DNA of 64,000 bases from Anaerolineae bacterium (GCA_022820665.1 JAJEFB010000014.1:1-64000); one strand, 5' to 3'. Positions 16,543-26,108 are shown, counted from the stretch's first letter. The notes: generated from the sequence alone by a model not told the origin. Numbers and translations are program-made.

Positions 16543-18711
16543 ATGGGAAAGCCAACTTCATCGCCCTCATTTGCTGCGCCATCAATGGCATTGTTGGCGC
16601 TGGTCCTTGCCGGGATCGCGGCATTGCTGTCGGCTGAAACTGTTAGCGCCGCTGGCTGCAATGAAGCCGGTAGTCTCACGCGTGAAACTTACCTCCGCGA
16701 TAGCGCCTCCCGACCCCGATTTTTCACGCTTTATCTCCCCCCTTGTTATGAGACCGCGAAACAGTCGTATCCTCTGCTAATTCTGCTGCATGGTTCCAAT
16801 GCGGATGACAAGCAATGGCTGCGCTTGGGGTTCATTAACGCGCTGGAAGCCGCGATACAAGCCGGCGCGTCACCGCCCATGATCGTCGTCTTGCCCTTTG
16901 GCGATGCTATTGCCAACGAGAATCACTTTGGCGGCAAGGGCTACGATTCGCTTCTGATTGAGCAACTGGATCATGTGCAGGGGCGCTATCGCAGCGACGG
17001 CAGAACAGCCATCGGCGGCATTTCGCGCGGCGGATTCTGGGCATATCATGTTGGGCTGCGTTTCCCGGATCGCTTCGTGGCGATCGGCGGGCATAGCCCT
17101 TTTTTCGACCCTATTCATGTCGAGCCTCGATACAACCCGCTCCAGTTGGCGCGGTCGCAGGATCTCAGCGCCGATATGCGGCTGTGGCTGGATCGCGGAT
17201 CAAGAGATTTCGCGGCGGACGGTGTTGATCAGATGCACCTGATCTTGAGGGATCGCGGCGTCGATCATCAGTATGTTGTTTACAGCGGCGCCGAGCACGA
17301 TGAAGCCTCCTGGGAGCGAAATATTCCCGATTACCTGGCTTTTTACAGCGCGGCGTTTATGGAGCCGCCGCCGTCCAATTCGGGAGTCGATCGGAGAACA
17401 GAAACTGGCAAGGAATTGTGGATTCCCGCTGCTGCTTTCGCTGCGCTACAGACGTCGATCGGGCGGGACCAACTGGCTGCGATTCTCGCTGGCGGATTCG
17501 ATCAGCGATTGATTTTGAGCGATTCCGCTGCGCGCCGGTTACGGGAACAGAGCATTGAACCGCATCGCGATACGCCAATCGTAGAAGATGAAAACCTGGA
17601 GCGTCAACTTTGGCGCGACAAGCTCAGCTTCACTTTGCTTCCATTTGATGAATTGCGCCTGCGCCTCCGCCCATTGTGGCTGGACGGTAAACCCGTCGTC
17701 GATCAAATCGACGACTATCCGATGATATTCGATAGTGGCGCGCCGAACTATGATGCGGGCAGTTTAACGCGCATTACTCTGTCCGGCACAACCGCGATTG
17801 CGCGGCAGACAAGAACAGCAATTGATGCCATTGGCGTGGAGGCGGCTGCAAGCGGCATCCGCGATTACGTGTCTGCGTCGGACTATTTCCATGTGACCAA
17901 TGAAGCGCCTCTGGCCGATAACTGCCCGCAATTTAGCGACAAAGTCCTGGGCGGCGCGAACAGCCTGTGCATGAAACGCGAACACGCCCGCCTGTTTGAT
18001 ATCTTGAATGTCGACGTGGTTGACATGACGGGCAATCACATCAATGACTTTGGTTACGACGCCTTTGAAGATACGCTAATGCTATTTGAAGAGACAGGTA
18101 CGAATATTGTCGGCGGCGGCCGCAGCCGGGACGATGCCGGGAAACCCCTGATACTCTCTCATAACGGCAATAATGTCTCCTGGCTCGCCTGCAACGCGAT
18201 TGGTCCCTATTATGCCTTGGTTAATGAAGATCCGAGCGCGCTCGGCGGCCCGCGCCCGGGAGCCGCCTTTTGTGACCGCGCTTGGCTGGCAGACTACTTG
18301 CCCGTGTTGGGGGCGCAAAACGATCTGGTCCTGTTGACCGTACACTATCAGGAGTTCGAGTCTTATACGCCGACAGCGCAACAGCGAGCCGATTTTCGCG
18401 CATTTGCCGAGTGGGGCGCTGATGTTGTCATTGGCACCGCAGAGCACAAGCCAATGACCTTTGAATTCTACAGAACGCGCCGCGGCGAAACGGCTTTCAT
18501 TCATTTTGGACTGGGCAATCTGTATTTTGATCAGACATTTTGGGGAAATAGGCGCTTCTTCTTGGACACGCTTTACGTTTATGCCAGTAAACTAATAGCG
18601 GTGGAACTGTTTCCAGGCGTCATCGACGATCAAGCGCGCCCTCGCTTGCTGGTTGGCGACGATCAGTTCAACTTCTTGCACTATATGATGATTCAACAGA
18701 ACGGATTCTAG
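16543..18711 (+). CDS. Secreted esterase-CapA fusion protein
   Basis: A 722-residue exported protein with two enzyme-like modules. A signal peptide (hydrophobic about 15-37, cleavage near AETVSAAG) leads into an alpha/beta-hydrolase domain (about 40-280) of the esterase-D/feruloyl-esterase type, with LILLHG (oxyanion), the nucleophile elbow GGISRGG (Ser161), a likely acid Asp in DRGSRDF and His in GAEHDE. The second module (about 330-700) resembles CapA/PGA_cap metallophosphatase-like proteins of poly-gamma-glutamate capsule synthesis: a GNHINDFG block (N498-H499), GTAEHKPM and FGLGNLYFDQ. Its first motif reads LSGTTA rather than the usual GD, so one metal ligand may be missing. It follows the regulator by 26 bases and precedes a GH3 gene by 32. 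Confidence 0.8.
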   Translation: MGKPTSSPSFAAPSMALLALVLAGIAALLSAETVSAAGCNEAGSLTRETYLRDSASRPRFFTLYLPPCYETAKQSYPLLILLHGSNADDKQWLRLGFINALEAAIQAGASPPMIVVLPFGDAIANENHFGGKGYDSLLIEQLDHVQGRYRSDGRTAIGGISRGGFWAYHVGLRFPDRFVAIGGHSPFFDPIHVEPRYNPLQLARSQDLSADMRLWLDRGSRDFAADGVDQMHLILRDRGVDHQYVVYSGAEHDEASWERNIPDYLAFYSAAFMEPPPSNSGVDRRTETGKELWIPAAAFAALQTSIGRDQLAAILAGGFDQRLILSDSAARRLREQSIEPHRDTPIVEDENLERQLWRDKLSFTLLPFDELRLRLRPLWLDGKPVVDQIDDYPMIFDSGAPNYDAGSLTRITLSGTTAIARQTRTAIDAIGVEAAASGIRDYVSASDYFHVTNEAPLADNCPQFSDKVLGGANSLCMKREHARLFDILNVDVVDMTGNHINDFGYDAFEDTLMLFEETGTNIVGGGRSRDDAGKPLILSHNGNNVSWLACNAIGPYYALVNEDPSALGGPRPGAAFCDRAWLADYLPVLGAQNDLVLLTVHYQEFESYTPTAQQRADFRAFAEWGADVVIGTAEHKPMTFEFYRTRRGETAFIHFGLGNLYFDQTFWGNRRFFLDTLYVYASKLIAVELFPGVIDDQARPRLLVGDDQFNFLHYMMIQQNGF

Positions 18712-18743
18712 CCATCGTTAGTCCCAATCACAGCCTAATACGT

Positions 18744-20354
18744 TTGATCGTCTGCCTGGCGCATCTGTTGACCGTCGCTTCGTTTTCGGCGCAAGTGTCG
18801 GAAAAAGCGGATACATGGCACAATATGACGCTGGAGCAGAAAGTCGCGCAGATGTTCATGGTGAGCTTCTTTGGCGCGCAACTGACAGAAACGGAAGCGG
18901 CATTTTTGCGCGAGGCGCAACCGGGCGCGGCTGTACTCTTCGGCCGCCATGTTAAATCGCCCGAACAGGTGACGACCCTGACGAACTCTTATCAGCAAGA
19001 GGTCATGAGCCGGGGCGGCTTGCCGCTGTTGATCGCGGTGGATCAAGAGGGCGGGCCTATCCAGCATCTGCAAGCGGGTTTCACGCGCTTTCCAGCCCCC
19101 ATGTTGCTAACTGCCACGCAAGACGAAGAACTGGCTTACGATGTTGGCGCGGCTATGGCTGCCGAGATGCGCGCGGTTGGCGTCAACATGAATCTGGCGC
19201 CGGTCGGGGATTTGCTGACTAAAGCCTCCAATCCCATCATCGATCGCCGAGCGTTCGGAAGCGATCCGAAATTGGTTGCGCCGATTCTGATGAATTTCAT
19301 ACGCGGGTTGCAAGACAATGGAGTGGTAGCGACAGTCAAGCACTTTCCCGGTCATGGCGATACCAGCGAAGACTCGCACCTGGAGTTGCCCGCGATCCAT
19401 CACGAGCGACGACGGCTGGATTCGGTTGAATTGCGACCATTCGTCGCTGCATTCGACGCCGGTGTCAGTACAGTGATGGTGGCGCATATCTGGTTCAGCG
19501 CCTTTGATGCCGAAGCGCTGCCCGCGTCTTTGTCCGTGAACGTGGTGCAAGGCTTGCTGCGAGAAGAGTTGGGATACGATGGCTTAATCATGACCGATGC
19601 CCTGGATATGGATGCTGTCGACACCGCATACGACCCCAGCGCGGCTTCGATCCGGGCGATTGAAGCGGGCAATGATTTGATCGCGATCGGCGCGCATGTG
19701 GGCACGCAACGGATACGCGAGGCGATCAGCGATGTGGTCGCGGCCGTGCGCGCAGGGCGTATCACGCTCGCGCGCATAGAGGACTCGGTGGAGCGCATTC
19801 TACGGGTCAAACAGCAGTACGGTGTATTGGATTGGAGACCCTTAGATCCGGATACGACGAGCGAACGGTTGGACCTGTTGGCGCATGATCGTCTGGTGAC
19901 GACTTTGTTCGAGCGAGGCGTGACTGTGCTCGACGCTCAGAATATGATACCGGTCCAGGGCAAGGTGCTATTTGTCTATCCCGGTACACGGCCGCGCATA
20001 CGACGAGAATGCGATCGCCGCATTGAGGAACACGAATTCGTCTCTGTTTCCGGGTCGCCGAAGGACGGGGAATTGGCTTGGGCAAGCGACGCCTCGCAGG
20101 AAGCCGACACGGTGGTTGTTTTCACCTTGAACAACATTGACGATCCTCGGCAGATCCAGTTGGTCGAGGCGATGCCGGCGCATAAGACGATCTTGGTGAC
20201 TTTGTGGAATCCGATAGAAATGTTCATTTATCCCGAGCTTGCGGCTTATGTGCAGGGATATAGCCCCATGTCCCGCGCGACCAAGGTCATTTGTGAAGTG
20301 CTGCTTGGAGAGCGACAAGCCTTCGGCAGCATGCCGCTAGGCTTTGCGAGCTAG
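18744..20354 (+). CDS. Exported GH3 beta-N-acetylglucosaminidase-like protein (NagZ type)
   Basis: A glycoside hydrolase family 3 protein, probably removing N-acetylglucosamine from wall or glycan fragments. It has 536 residues. The NagZ signature KHFPGHGDTSEDSH is at 199-212 (His-Asp dyad) and the nucleophile region IMTDALDM contains Asp285. After the TIM barrel (to about 350) there is an extra C-terminal alpha/beta domain of about 180 residues. The N-terminus looks like a signal peptide, so unlike cytoplasmic NagZ it may be exported. The best start is TTG 18744. No in-frame ATG lies upstream. It is in tandem with the esterase-CapA fusion. Confidence 0.85.
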   Translation: MIVCLAHLLTVASFSAQVSEKADTWHNMTLEQKVAQMFMVSFFGAQLTETEAAFLREAQPGAAVLFGRHVKSPEQVTTLTNSYQQEVMSRGGLPLLIAVDQEGGPIQHLQAGFTRFPAPMLLTATQDEELAYDVGAAMAAEMRAVGVNMNLAPVGDLLTKASNPIIDRRAFGSDPKLVAPILMNFIRGLQDNGVVATVKHFPGHGDTSEDSHLELPAIHHERRRLDSVELRPFVAAFDAGVSTVMVAHIWFSAFDAEALPASLSVNVVQGLLREELGYDGLIMTDALDMDAVDTAYDPSAASIRAIEAGNDLIAIGAHVGTQRIREAISDVVAAVRAGRITLARIEDSVERILRVKQQYGVLDWRPLDPDTTSERLDLLAHDRLVTTLFERGVTVLDAQNMIPVQGKVLFVYPGTRPRIRRECDRRIEEHEFVSVSGSPKDGELAWASDASQEADTVVVFTLNNIDDPRQIQLVEAMPAHKTILVTLWNPIEMFIYPELAAYVQGYSPMSRATKVICEVLLGERQAFGSMPLGFAS

Positions 20355-20450
20355 GCGATTGCGATATTGATGGGCTATAATGAGGCGGCGCGAATCCACT
20401 CGTATCTTGATCAACGACGAACGGTGAAATCCGCAGGACACAGATAGTCA

Positions 20451-22700
20451 ATGTCTACCCTTAATCCCGATCTAATCTCCAAGGACATGGACACGGTATT
20501 GAATGATGCCGTGCCGATGCTAGGTGAATATCGCAAATCGTCGATCATGCCGGAAATGGTGCTGCTGGCATTGCTCGGGCGGGAAAACACGGCAGCCTGG
20601 CGTATGCTCAAGATGTTCGAATCATCGCGCGGCGTCGACCTGGAGCGCTTGGAGCGCCAGGTGAAAGTCGCGATTCAATCCCGCCGCGATCCCGACGGCA
20701 GTCTGGATTTCGTCGCTATTGGCAACAAGAAAGTTTCGCTGAGCCGTCAGTCGATCGTGCTCCTGGACGACGGGTTAACGATAGCCAACTCGATGAACGA
20801 GCAGAAAATCGACACCGATCATGCCCTGGCGGTACTAGCGGAAACATCGGTCAGTACGGGCGGGATTCTTCGCCAGTTCAGCATCACGCCCAAGTCGATT
20901 CAAGACGCATACAGCGACGCCAGCAAAATCATCCCCAGCCGCGACGACAGCACCACAGTGGATTACGTCAAACGAGCCAAGCGCGGTTTGCTGCGCGCGG
21001 TGCATTTTCGTGAAGATCTGTTGCGCAACATGATCAATGTGCTGACGCAAGCGGTCAATCGTCACATCATTTTGATTGGTCCGGACGGCGTCGGCAAGCG
21101 AACGCTGGCATATAGCCTTGCCTTGCTCATGGCGGAAGACAAGGGACCGAATGGCTTGTCAAACCTGGTACAGATTAGCGAAACGGCGCTTCTGGACGGC
21201 GACCAGGAGGCTTTCCGCGCCGGCATGAGCGCGGCGCGGCGCGGGATCCTGTTCTTGCCGCTGATTCATCGTTTTTTCGGCGGACCGATCAAAGCCGATT
21301 TCAACAAGGCGACGTCGTTGGTGCAAAAGGCTTTTTTGAGCGAAGATCCTGTCGTTATCTGCACCACCAATTTGCAGGAGTTTGAAGCGCGAATACAAAA
21401 TGTAAGCGCCATTATGGAAAACAGTCAAATCATCCGCGTTGACGAACCGTCGTTGGACGAAACCGTACATATTCTGGAGACGATAGCGCCGCATCTGGAA
21501 TCGGACTATGAGATTGCCATCGAGCACGACGCGCTGAAAATGGCCGCGCGCATGGCGCAGCGCTATTTGACCATCAATCCTTTGCCGCAAAGCGCCGAGC
21601 AATTGCTGCATCGCACCGCCGCCATGGTCAATATGGGCAAGCAAGCGCATCTTGCCTTCCGACCGGACAACAACGATGCCAAGCTTGATGTAGAAGACGT
21701 GACCCTGGTGACGAGCCAGATGACCGGCATTCCGGTCACCAAATTGGGCGCTGACGAACGTCTGCGCTATGCCAATATGGTGGAGCACTTGCGCCAACGT
21801 CTTATTGGCCAGGAAGAGGCGGTTCAGTTGGTCAGCCGCGCCATCAAAACGGCGCGTGTTGGACTGAAAGACCCGCGGAGACCGATTGGCGTCTTCCTGT
21901 TCCTGGGTCCTACCGGTATCGGCAAGACGGAAATGGCGCGCGTGCTCGCTGATTTCATGTTCGGCAGCGAAGATAATCTCTTCCCGCTGGACATGAGCGA
22001 ATACAAGGACGAGAGCAGCATCAACCGCCTGATTGGCTCGGCGGTGGGTTATGTCGGCAGCGACGAGGGCGGACAGTTAACCGAGCGCATTCGGCAGCAA
22101 CCCTATACCATCGTTTTGCTCGATGAAATTGAAAAGTCCCATCCGCGGATTATGGATGTATTGTTGCAAGTGATGGAAGAGGGCCGACTGACCGACGGGC
22201 GCGGCAATACCGCGCGCTTCAGCGAAGCGGTGGTCATCATGACCAGCAACATCGGGTCCGAGCATTTGATGGTGCGGCAGATCACCGACGATTTGCGCGA
22301 GCAGATTATGGACCAGGTGCTGGATTTTCTGCGTCCCGAGTTCGTCAACCGCTTGGACGAGGTCATTCTTTTCAACGCATTGAGCGATGAGGACTTTGTC
22401 CTTATCCTCGACTTGCTCATTGAAAAAGAAAACAAGCTGGCGCGCGAGCGCGGCTTGACCTTGAAGTTCAGCAGCGGCGCCAAAAAATGGCTCTTGGAGC
22501 AAAATGACGAGCCGGAATACGGCGCGCGTCCGCTGCGGCGAATCCTGCGGCGCAACTTGCGGGAACCCCTGGCCGATTTTCTGTTGCGCTCCAACCCGCC
22601 GGAAGGGACAGAGGTTCGCATCAGTTCCAGCCGCAAACGAGGCGGTGGTTTGAGGTTTTCAGCATTTGTTGATGGCGAGGAATTCCTGGTCGAGGCTTGA
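20451..22700 (+). CDS. Clp-type AAA+ protein with degenerate first ATPase domain
   Basis: A 749-residue Hsp100-like protein. A Clp_N-like helical region covers about 10-150. D1 (about 180-400) keeps Walker A GPDGVGKR (210-217) but reads LFLPLIH at Walker B, with Pro270-Leu271 replacing the Asp-Glu pair, and the arginine-finger segment reads IMENSQ instead of ERRF. D2 (about 450-740) is canonical: GPTGIGKT (486-493), LLDEIEKSHP with D558-E559, MTSNIGS sensor and GARPLRR sensor 2. No long ClpB-type coiled coil is seen. It probably remodels proteins using D2 only, with D1 as a structural ring. The partner peptidase, if any, is not in the window. Confidence 0.88.
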   Translation: MSTLNPDLISKDMDTVLNDAVPMLGEYRKSSIMPEMVLLALLGRENTAAWRMLKMFESSRGVDLERLERQVKVAIQSRRDPDGSLDFVAIGNKKVSLSRQSIVLLDDGLTIANSMNEQKIDTDHALAVLAETSVSTGGILRQFSITPKSIQDAYSDASKIIPSRDDSTTVDYVKRAKRGLLRAVHFREDLLRNMINVLTQAVNRHIILIGPDGVGKRTLAYSLALLMAEDKGPNGLSNLVQISETALLDGDQEAFRAGMSAARRGILFLPLIHRFFGGPIKADFNKATSLVQKAFLSEDPVVICTTNLQEFEARIQNVSAIMENSQIIRVDEPSLDETVHILETIAPHLESDYEIAIEHDALKMAARMAQRYLTINPLPQSAEQLLHRTAAMVNMGKQAHLAFRPDNNDAKLDVEDVTLVTSQMTGIPVTKLGADERLRYANMVEHLRQRLIGQEEAVQLVSRAIKTARVGLKDPRRPIGVFLFLGPTGIGKTEMARVLADFMFGSEDNLFPLDMSEYKDESSINRLIGSAVGYVGSDEGGQLTERIRQQPYTIVLLDEIEKSHPRIMDVLLQVMEEGRLTDGRGNTARFSEAVVIMTSNIGSEHLMVRQITDDLREQIMDQVLDFLRPEFVNRLDEVILFNALSDEDFVLILDLLIEKENKLARERGLTLKFSSGAKKWLLEQNDEPEYGARPLRRILRRNLREPLADFLLRSNPPEGTEVRISSSRKRGGGLRFSAFVDGEEFLVEA

Positions 22701-22751
22701 CCATAGGCGACCGCTGAGCCTTAACAGCGAGCGCATGAGCCCGAGGTGAGC

Positions 22752-24200
22752 ATGAGAGCAATCGATCGTTCGATCTTCAGAAAATACGATATTCGCGGCA
22801 CTGCCAACGGCGAATCCCCACAATTGACGCCCGGCGTAGCCTACTTGGTTGGCAAGTCTTTGGGCACCTATCTACCAAATGAATTCGGCACGCGTAAGAT
22901 CTTTGTCGGCTCCGACAATCGTCTGTCCTCTGGTCCGCTAAAAGCCGCGATGATCGAAGGACTTGCTTCGACCGGGTTGGCAGTTATCGATATCGGCGAG
23001 GTGCTCACGCCGACCGTCTACTTCGCTTCGGCTTCTTATGGCGAGGCGGGGGCAGGCGTCATGATCACGGGCAGCCACCTGGATACGCGTTACAACGGCA
23101 TCAAGATGGCTTACGGGAAGCTGGCGCTGGCGGGAGAACAGATTCAGGACGTTTTGCGCATTATCGATGACGGCGCCTTCGCGGCGGGTGATGGCGAGGT
23201 TGAAGAAGACCCAACCATGATCAACCAGCACATGACCGAGATTCAGCGCAAGGTTCACATGGAAAGACCGCTGAAGGTGGTGCTTGACGCGGGCAACGGC
23301 TTGTCGGGCGCCTATCTGCCGCCCGTGTTACGCGCCCTGGGGCTGGATGTTGAATGCCTCTACTGTGAACCCGATGGCAGCTTCCCCAATCATTTGCCGA
23401 ATCCGGAAGATCCCGAAATGACGCGGGATCTGGAGGCGAAAGTTATCGAACTGGGCGCGGACCTGGGCTTGGCTTTCGACGGCGATAGCGACCGTTGCGG
23501 CTTCATCGACAACCATGGTCATCATATCGCTGCGGATCGGCTGCTGGCGTTGCTGGCGCGGGATTTGCTCCGGCGTCACCCCAATACGCCGATCGTCTTT
23601 GACGTCAAATCGTCGCAGGCGCTCCCCGACGAAATCAAGAAATACGGCGGTATCCCGGTCATGTGGAAATCGGGACACAGCCTGATGAAGCACAAGATGA
23701 ACGAGATTGGTTCCTTGCTAGGTGGCGAAGTGAGCGGACACCTCTTCATCGGGGAAGATTACTTCGGCTTTGACGACGCGCCTCTGGTGGCGCTCAAAAC
23801 GCTGGAGATCATTAGCAAGTCCGGGCAAACGATTGCCGAAATCTTTGACGAAATTCCCAAGCTGGTAGCCACGCCGGAGATCGTGCTGGGCGCGCCGGAC
23901 GACTTGAAGTTCAAGATGATCGAGGAGATGACGGCTAGTCTCCAGGACGATTACGAGGTCGTGACGGTCGATGGCGCGCGCGTGATTTTCGAAGGGGGTT
24001 GGGGCCTGGTGCGCGCCAGCAATACGCAGCCAGCAATCACGCTTCGCTTCGAGGCTTATGCGCGCGAGCAAATCGTCGAATACATGCGTATTTTCAAGGA
24101 GCAATTGGTCAATTACCCGCAGATCGACCGCGGTCGATTCGATGAACTCTTGTCCGACTTCAGCTCTGAGTCTCTCCGCGATACAGATATTGGACCGTGA
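22752..24200 (+). CDS. Phosphomannomutase/phosphoglucomutase family enzyme
   Basis: An alpha-D-phosphohexomutase interconverting hexose-6-P and hexose-1-P, the entry to nucleotide-sugar synthesis. It has about 482 residues. FRKYDIRG at the start, a serine loop reading ITGSHLDTRYNGIK with Ser108-His109, the metal loop FDGDSDR, the sugar loop GGEVSGH and the phosphate loop RASNTQPAITLRFEA are visible. The serine loop departs from the usual TASHNP form: Ser and His are kept, but Asn-Pro is replaced by Leu-Asp. ATG 22752 is chosen, with GAGGTGAG just upstream; a GTG at 22746 is possible. It shares GTGA with the next gene. It could feed the surface-sugar transferases in the window. Confidence 0.9.
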   Translation: MRAIDRSIFRKYDIRGTANGESPQLTPGVAYLVGKSLGTYLPNEFGTRKIFVGSDNRLSSGPLKAAMIEGLASTGLAVIDIGEVLTPTVYFASASYGEAGAGVMITGSHLDTRYNGIKMAYGKLALAGEQIQDVLRIIDDGAFAAGDGEVEEDPTMINQHMTEIQRKVHMERPLKVVLDAGNGLSGAYLPPVLRALGLDVECLYCEPDGSFPNHLPNPEDPEMTRDLEAKVIELGADLGLAFDGDSDRCGFIDNHGHHIAADRLLALLARDLLRRHPNTPIVFDVKSSQALPDEIKKYGGIPVMWKSGHSLMKHKMNEIGSLLGGEVSGHLFIGEDYFGFDDAPLVALKTLEIISKSGQTIAEIFDEIPKLVATPEIVLGAPDDLKFKMIEEMTASLQDDYEVVTVDGARVIFEGGWGLVRASNTQPAITLRFEAYAREQIVEYMRIFKEQLVNYPQIDRGRFDELLSDFSSESLRDTDIGP

Positions 24201-24907
24201 CTTTACGGCGTAATCTCTTCAAAGACATCTATCGCAATCAGGCGGAGCAGTTTGACCGTTTGGCAGCGCGCGAAGACAGGCGCGGCAATCTGTTTGCCGC
24301 GCTCAACGAAATCCGTCCTTTGCGCGGCGCCAAAGTTGTGGAGTTCGGCGCCGGCACCGGACGTATTACTCGGCTGCTCTCAGTAGCGGCTGAGGTCATA
24401 TTTGCCTTTGACATTGAGGCGTCGATGTTGGGGCGCGCCCAGAGCGCAATGCGCGCTACCGGGATGACTAACTGGCATCTGTCGCTTGGCGACAATGGCC
24501 GCATGCCCGTCGCGCCGGCTTGCGCCGATTTGGCGATTGAAGGCTGGAGCTTCGCCCACGCGCGTGAATGGCATCCCAAAGATTGGCGCGAGCAAACCGA
24601 TAGGATGCTCGTCGAAATGGCGCGCGTTCTTAAGCCGGGCGGCACAGCCATCCTCATCGAGACGATGGGCACCGGCAGACGCCAGCCGCTCGCGCCTGCC
24701 AACTTGAGACAGCTGTATGACCACTGGGAACAGGAGCGGGGTTTCTCATACCGCTGGATTCGCACCGATTACCAATTTGCTTCGCCGCAGGAAGCCGACG
24801 AATTGATGCGGTTTTTCTTCGGTGATGACCTAGCGAACACATGCCTGGACGGCAAGAGCGTGATTGTGCCGGAATGTACCGGCATCTGGTGGAAGCATAT
24901 GGATTGA
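24197..24907 (+). CDS. Class I SAM-dependent methyltransferase
   Basis: 236 residues. The Rossmann-fold motif I VVEFGAGTGRITRLL lies at about 46-60, motif II acidic FDIEASML follows, then LAIEGWSFAH in the motif IV position and LKPGGTAILIE at motif VI. It matches the methyltransferase-11/25 type that acts on small molecules or quinones. The substrate cannot be told. The GTG start overlaps the preceding TGA by four bases (GTGA), so it is translated in step with the phosphohexomutase, which hints at a sugar or lipid-related substrate by association only. Confidence 0.85.
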   Translation: MTLRRNLFKDIYRNQAEQFDRLAAREDRRGNLFAALNEIRPLRGAKVVEFGAGTGRITRLLSVAAEVIFAFDIEASMLGRAQSAMRATGMTNWHLSLGDNGRMPVAPACADLAIEGWSFAHAREWHPKDWREQTDRMLVEMARVLKPGGTAILIETMGTGRRQPLAPANLRQLYDHWEQERGFSYRWIRTDYQFASPQEADELMRFFFGDDLANTCLDGKSVIVPECTGIWWKHMD

Positions 24908-24919
24908 AGCGGCTCAAGA

Positions 24920-25183
24920 TCAGAATGGGGCGGGCGGGGAAATCCCCTGCGCAAGATAGTTGAATAGGCTCAGCAACATTAGGACTGTGACTCCAAATGC
25001 AATCAAAAGGGCTCCGTAGATGACTTGCCGCCTGTCCCAGTTGCGCGTTCTCTGGATTGGCGTATCTGTTGCGCTTCGTTGAAGCGCCTTTTGCCAGCTT
25101 CGGTCGCGGTCGAAGATCAGGATCAGCCCCCAAATAATGAAGGGACATCCGAAAATGCCTCCAAAACAGAGCGCCGCAATCAC
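24920..25183 (-). CDS. Small two-helix membrane protein
   Basis: 87 residues on the minus strand, converging on the methyltransferase with a 12-base gap. Two hydrophobic segments (about 3-24 and 54-77) flank a basic cytoplasmic loop (FDRDRSW to NWDRRQV). It starts with GTG at 25183, with GGAG seven bases upstream, which supports a real gene despite the short length. I do not recognise a family. Confidence 0.6.
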   Translation of the reverse strand: MIAALCFGGIFGCPFIIWGLILIFDRDRSWQKALQRSATDTPIQRTRNWDRRQVIYGALLIAFGVTVLMLLSLFNYLAQGISPPAPF

Positions 25184-25316
25184 GCCTTGTCTCCAATAAT
25201 CCCGACATTACTCCTGAGCAACTTATCTCAACCCCTCTATGACCTCCTTGGACTGTACCATAATTGTTTTCACGGGCTTGAACAGCCCGACGCAAAGGCA
25301 TCGCGTTGAGGAACTA

Positions 25317-25344
25317 TTGCAAGCTTGCCCATTTCGGTTATCAT
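25317..25344 (+). promoter_or_regulatory. Promoter TTGCAA-16-TATCAT
   Basis: -35 TTGCAA at 25317-25322 and -10 TATCAT at 25339-25344, with a 16-base spacer. It lies 89 bases before the ATG of the next plus-strand gene pair. Confidence 0.4.
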
Positions 25345-25433
25345 GATTGGCTGTAGCAGGAAATGGCGTGGACAGGCGCTAGTAAGGGAAATGGGGTGAT
25401 TCCCGAATCTATCATCAATTGGCGGTACGCGTC

Positions 25434-26108
25434 ATGCAAAAGCTGAACGCTCCGGACCTGGCGCCGACCCTCGAATTCCCGGTAGACAGCGAGCATTCCG
25501 GCGTTCGCGCGGTAGGCTGCTTCACTTTCTTGTTTGGCGCTGTTTTCAGCTTCCTGATCCTGAATACGATAGTCCCAAATGGCGGTTTGATCACTATCGG
25601 CGCCGCGATCGCTATTGCAGTCGGTTTAACGTACGCGGCAGATTATTTTTCCAAGAAATACTGGCCCAGCAATCGCTATATCCAGTTTCTTGGCGATATC
25701 ATTCAATTGACCAAATCGAGCAAAGTTCAAAGCGAAATTGATGCCGGGCACAACGTCAATATATTGATGTGGCACTTCGAAGCCAGGCGCCATCCGCGCG
25801 TCCCGAAAGGGTGGTACGTGGTCGCCAATGCCTTGGAGCAGGATGGAGAATTCATTACGACCTATAGCATTGTATCGCCTGCCGACTTCGAAACTTTGCC
25901 TTTGTCGCGTCTATCGACCAGATACCAGCGCAAGAAAGGCAAGAAAGACGAAGCGCGCGATTTGCGAAAGGCTGGCAATATCCGCCGTATCGAACAGGCG
26001 GAATTCTACCGCGGCGAGTTTGGAGCCGAAATGTCGCCGGAAGATTATCGCAGCTATCTCGAATACCTTGCCGATACTTATACGTCTTGGATGCCTAAAG
26101 ACAAATGA
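25434..26108 (+). CDS. Membrane-anchored protein of unknown function
   Basis: About 224 residues from ATG 25434; a TTG at 25419 would add five. Two close hydrophobic segments (about 25-48 and 52-72) form a membrane hairpin. They are followed by a soluble domain of beta-rich character (about 80-155) and a basic, helical tail with EYLADTY near the end. I do not recognise a family. Its stop overlaps the next gene's start (ATGA), so the two are translated together. The partner is exported, so this protein may support or modulate an envelope function. Confidence 0.7.
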   Translation: MQKLNAPDLAPTLEFPVDSEHSGVRAVGCFTFLFGAVFSFLILNTIVPNGGLITIGAAIAIAVGLTYAADYFSKKYWPSNRYIQFLGDIIQLTKSSKVQSEIDAGHNVNILMWHFEARRHPRVPKGWYVVANALEQDGEFITTYSIVSPADFETLPLSRLSTRYQRKKGKKDEARDLRKAGNIRRIEQAEFYRGEFGAEMSPEDYRSYLEYLADTYTSWMPKDK

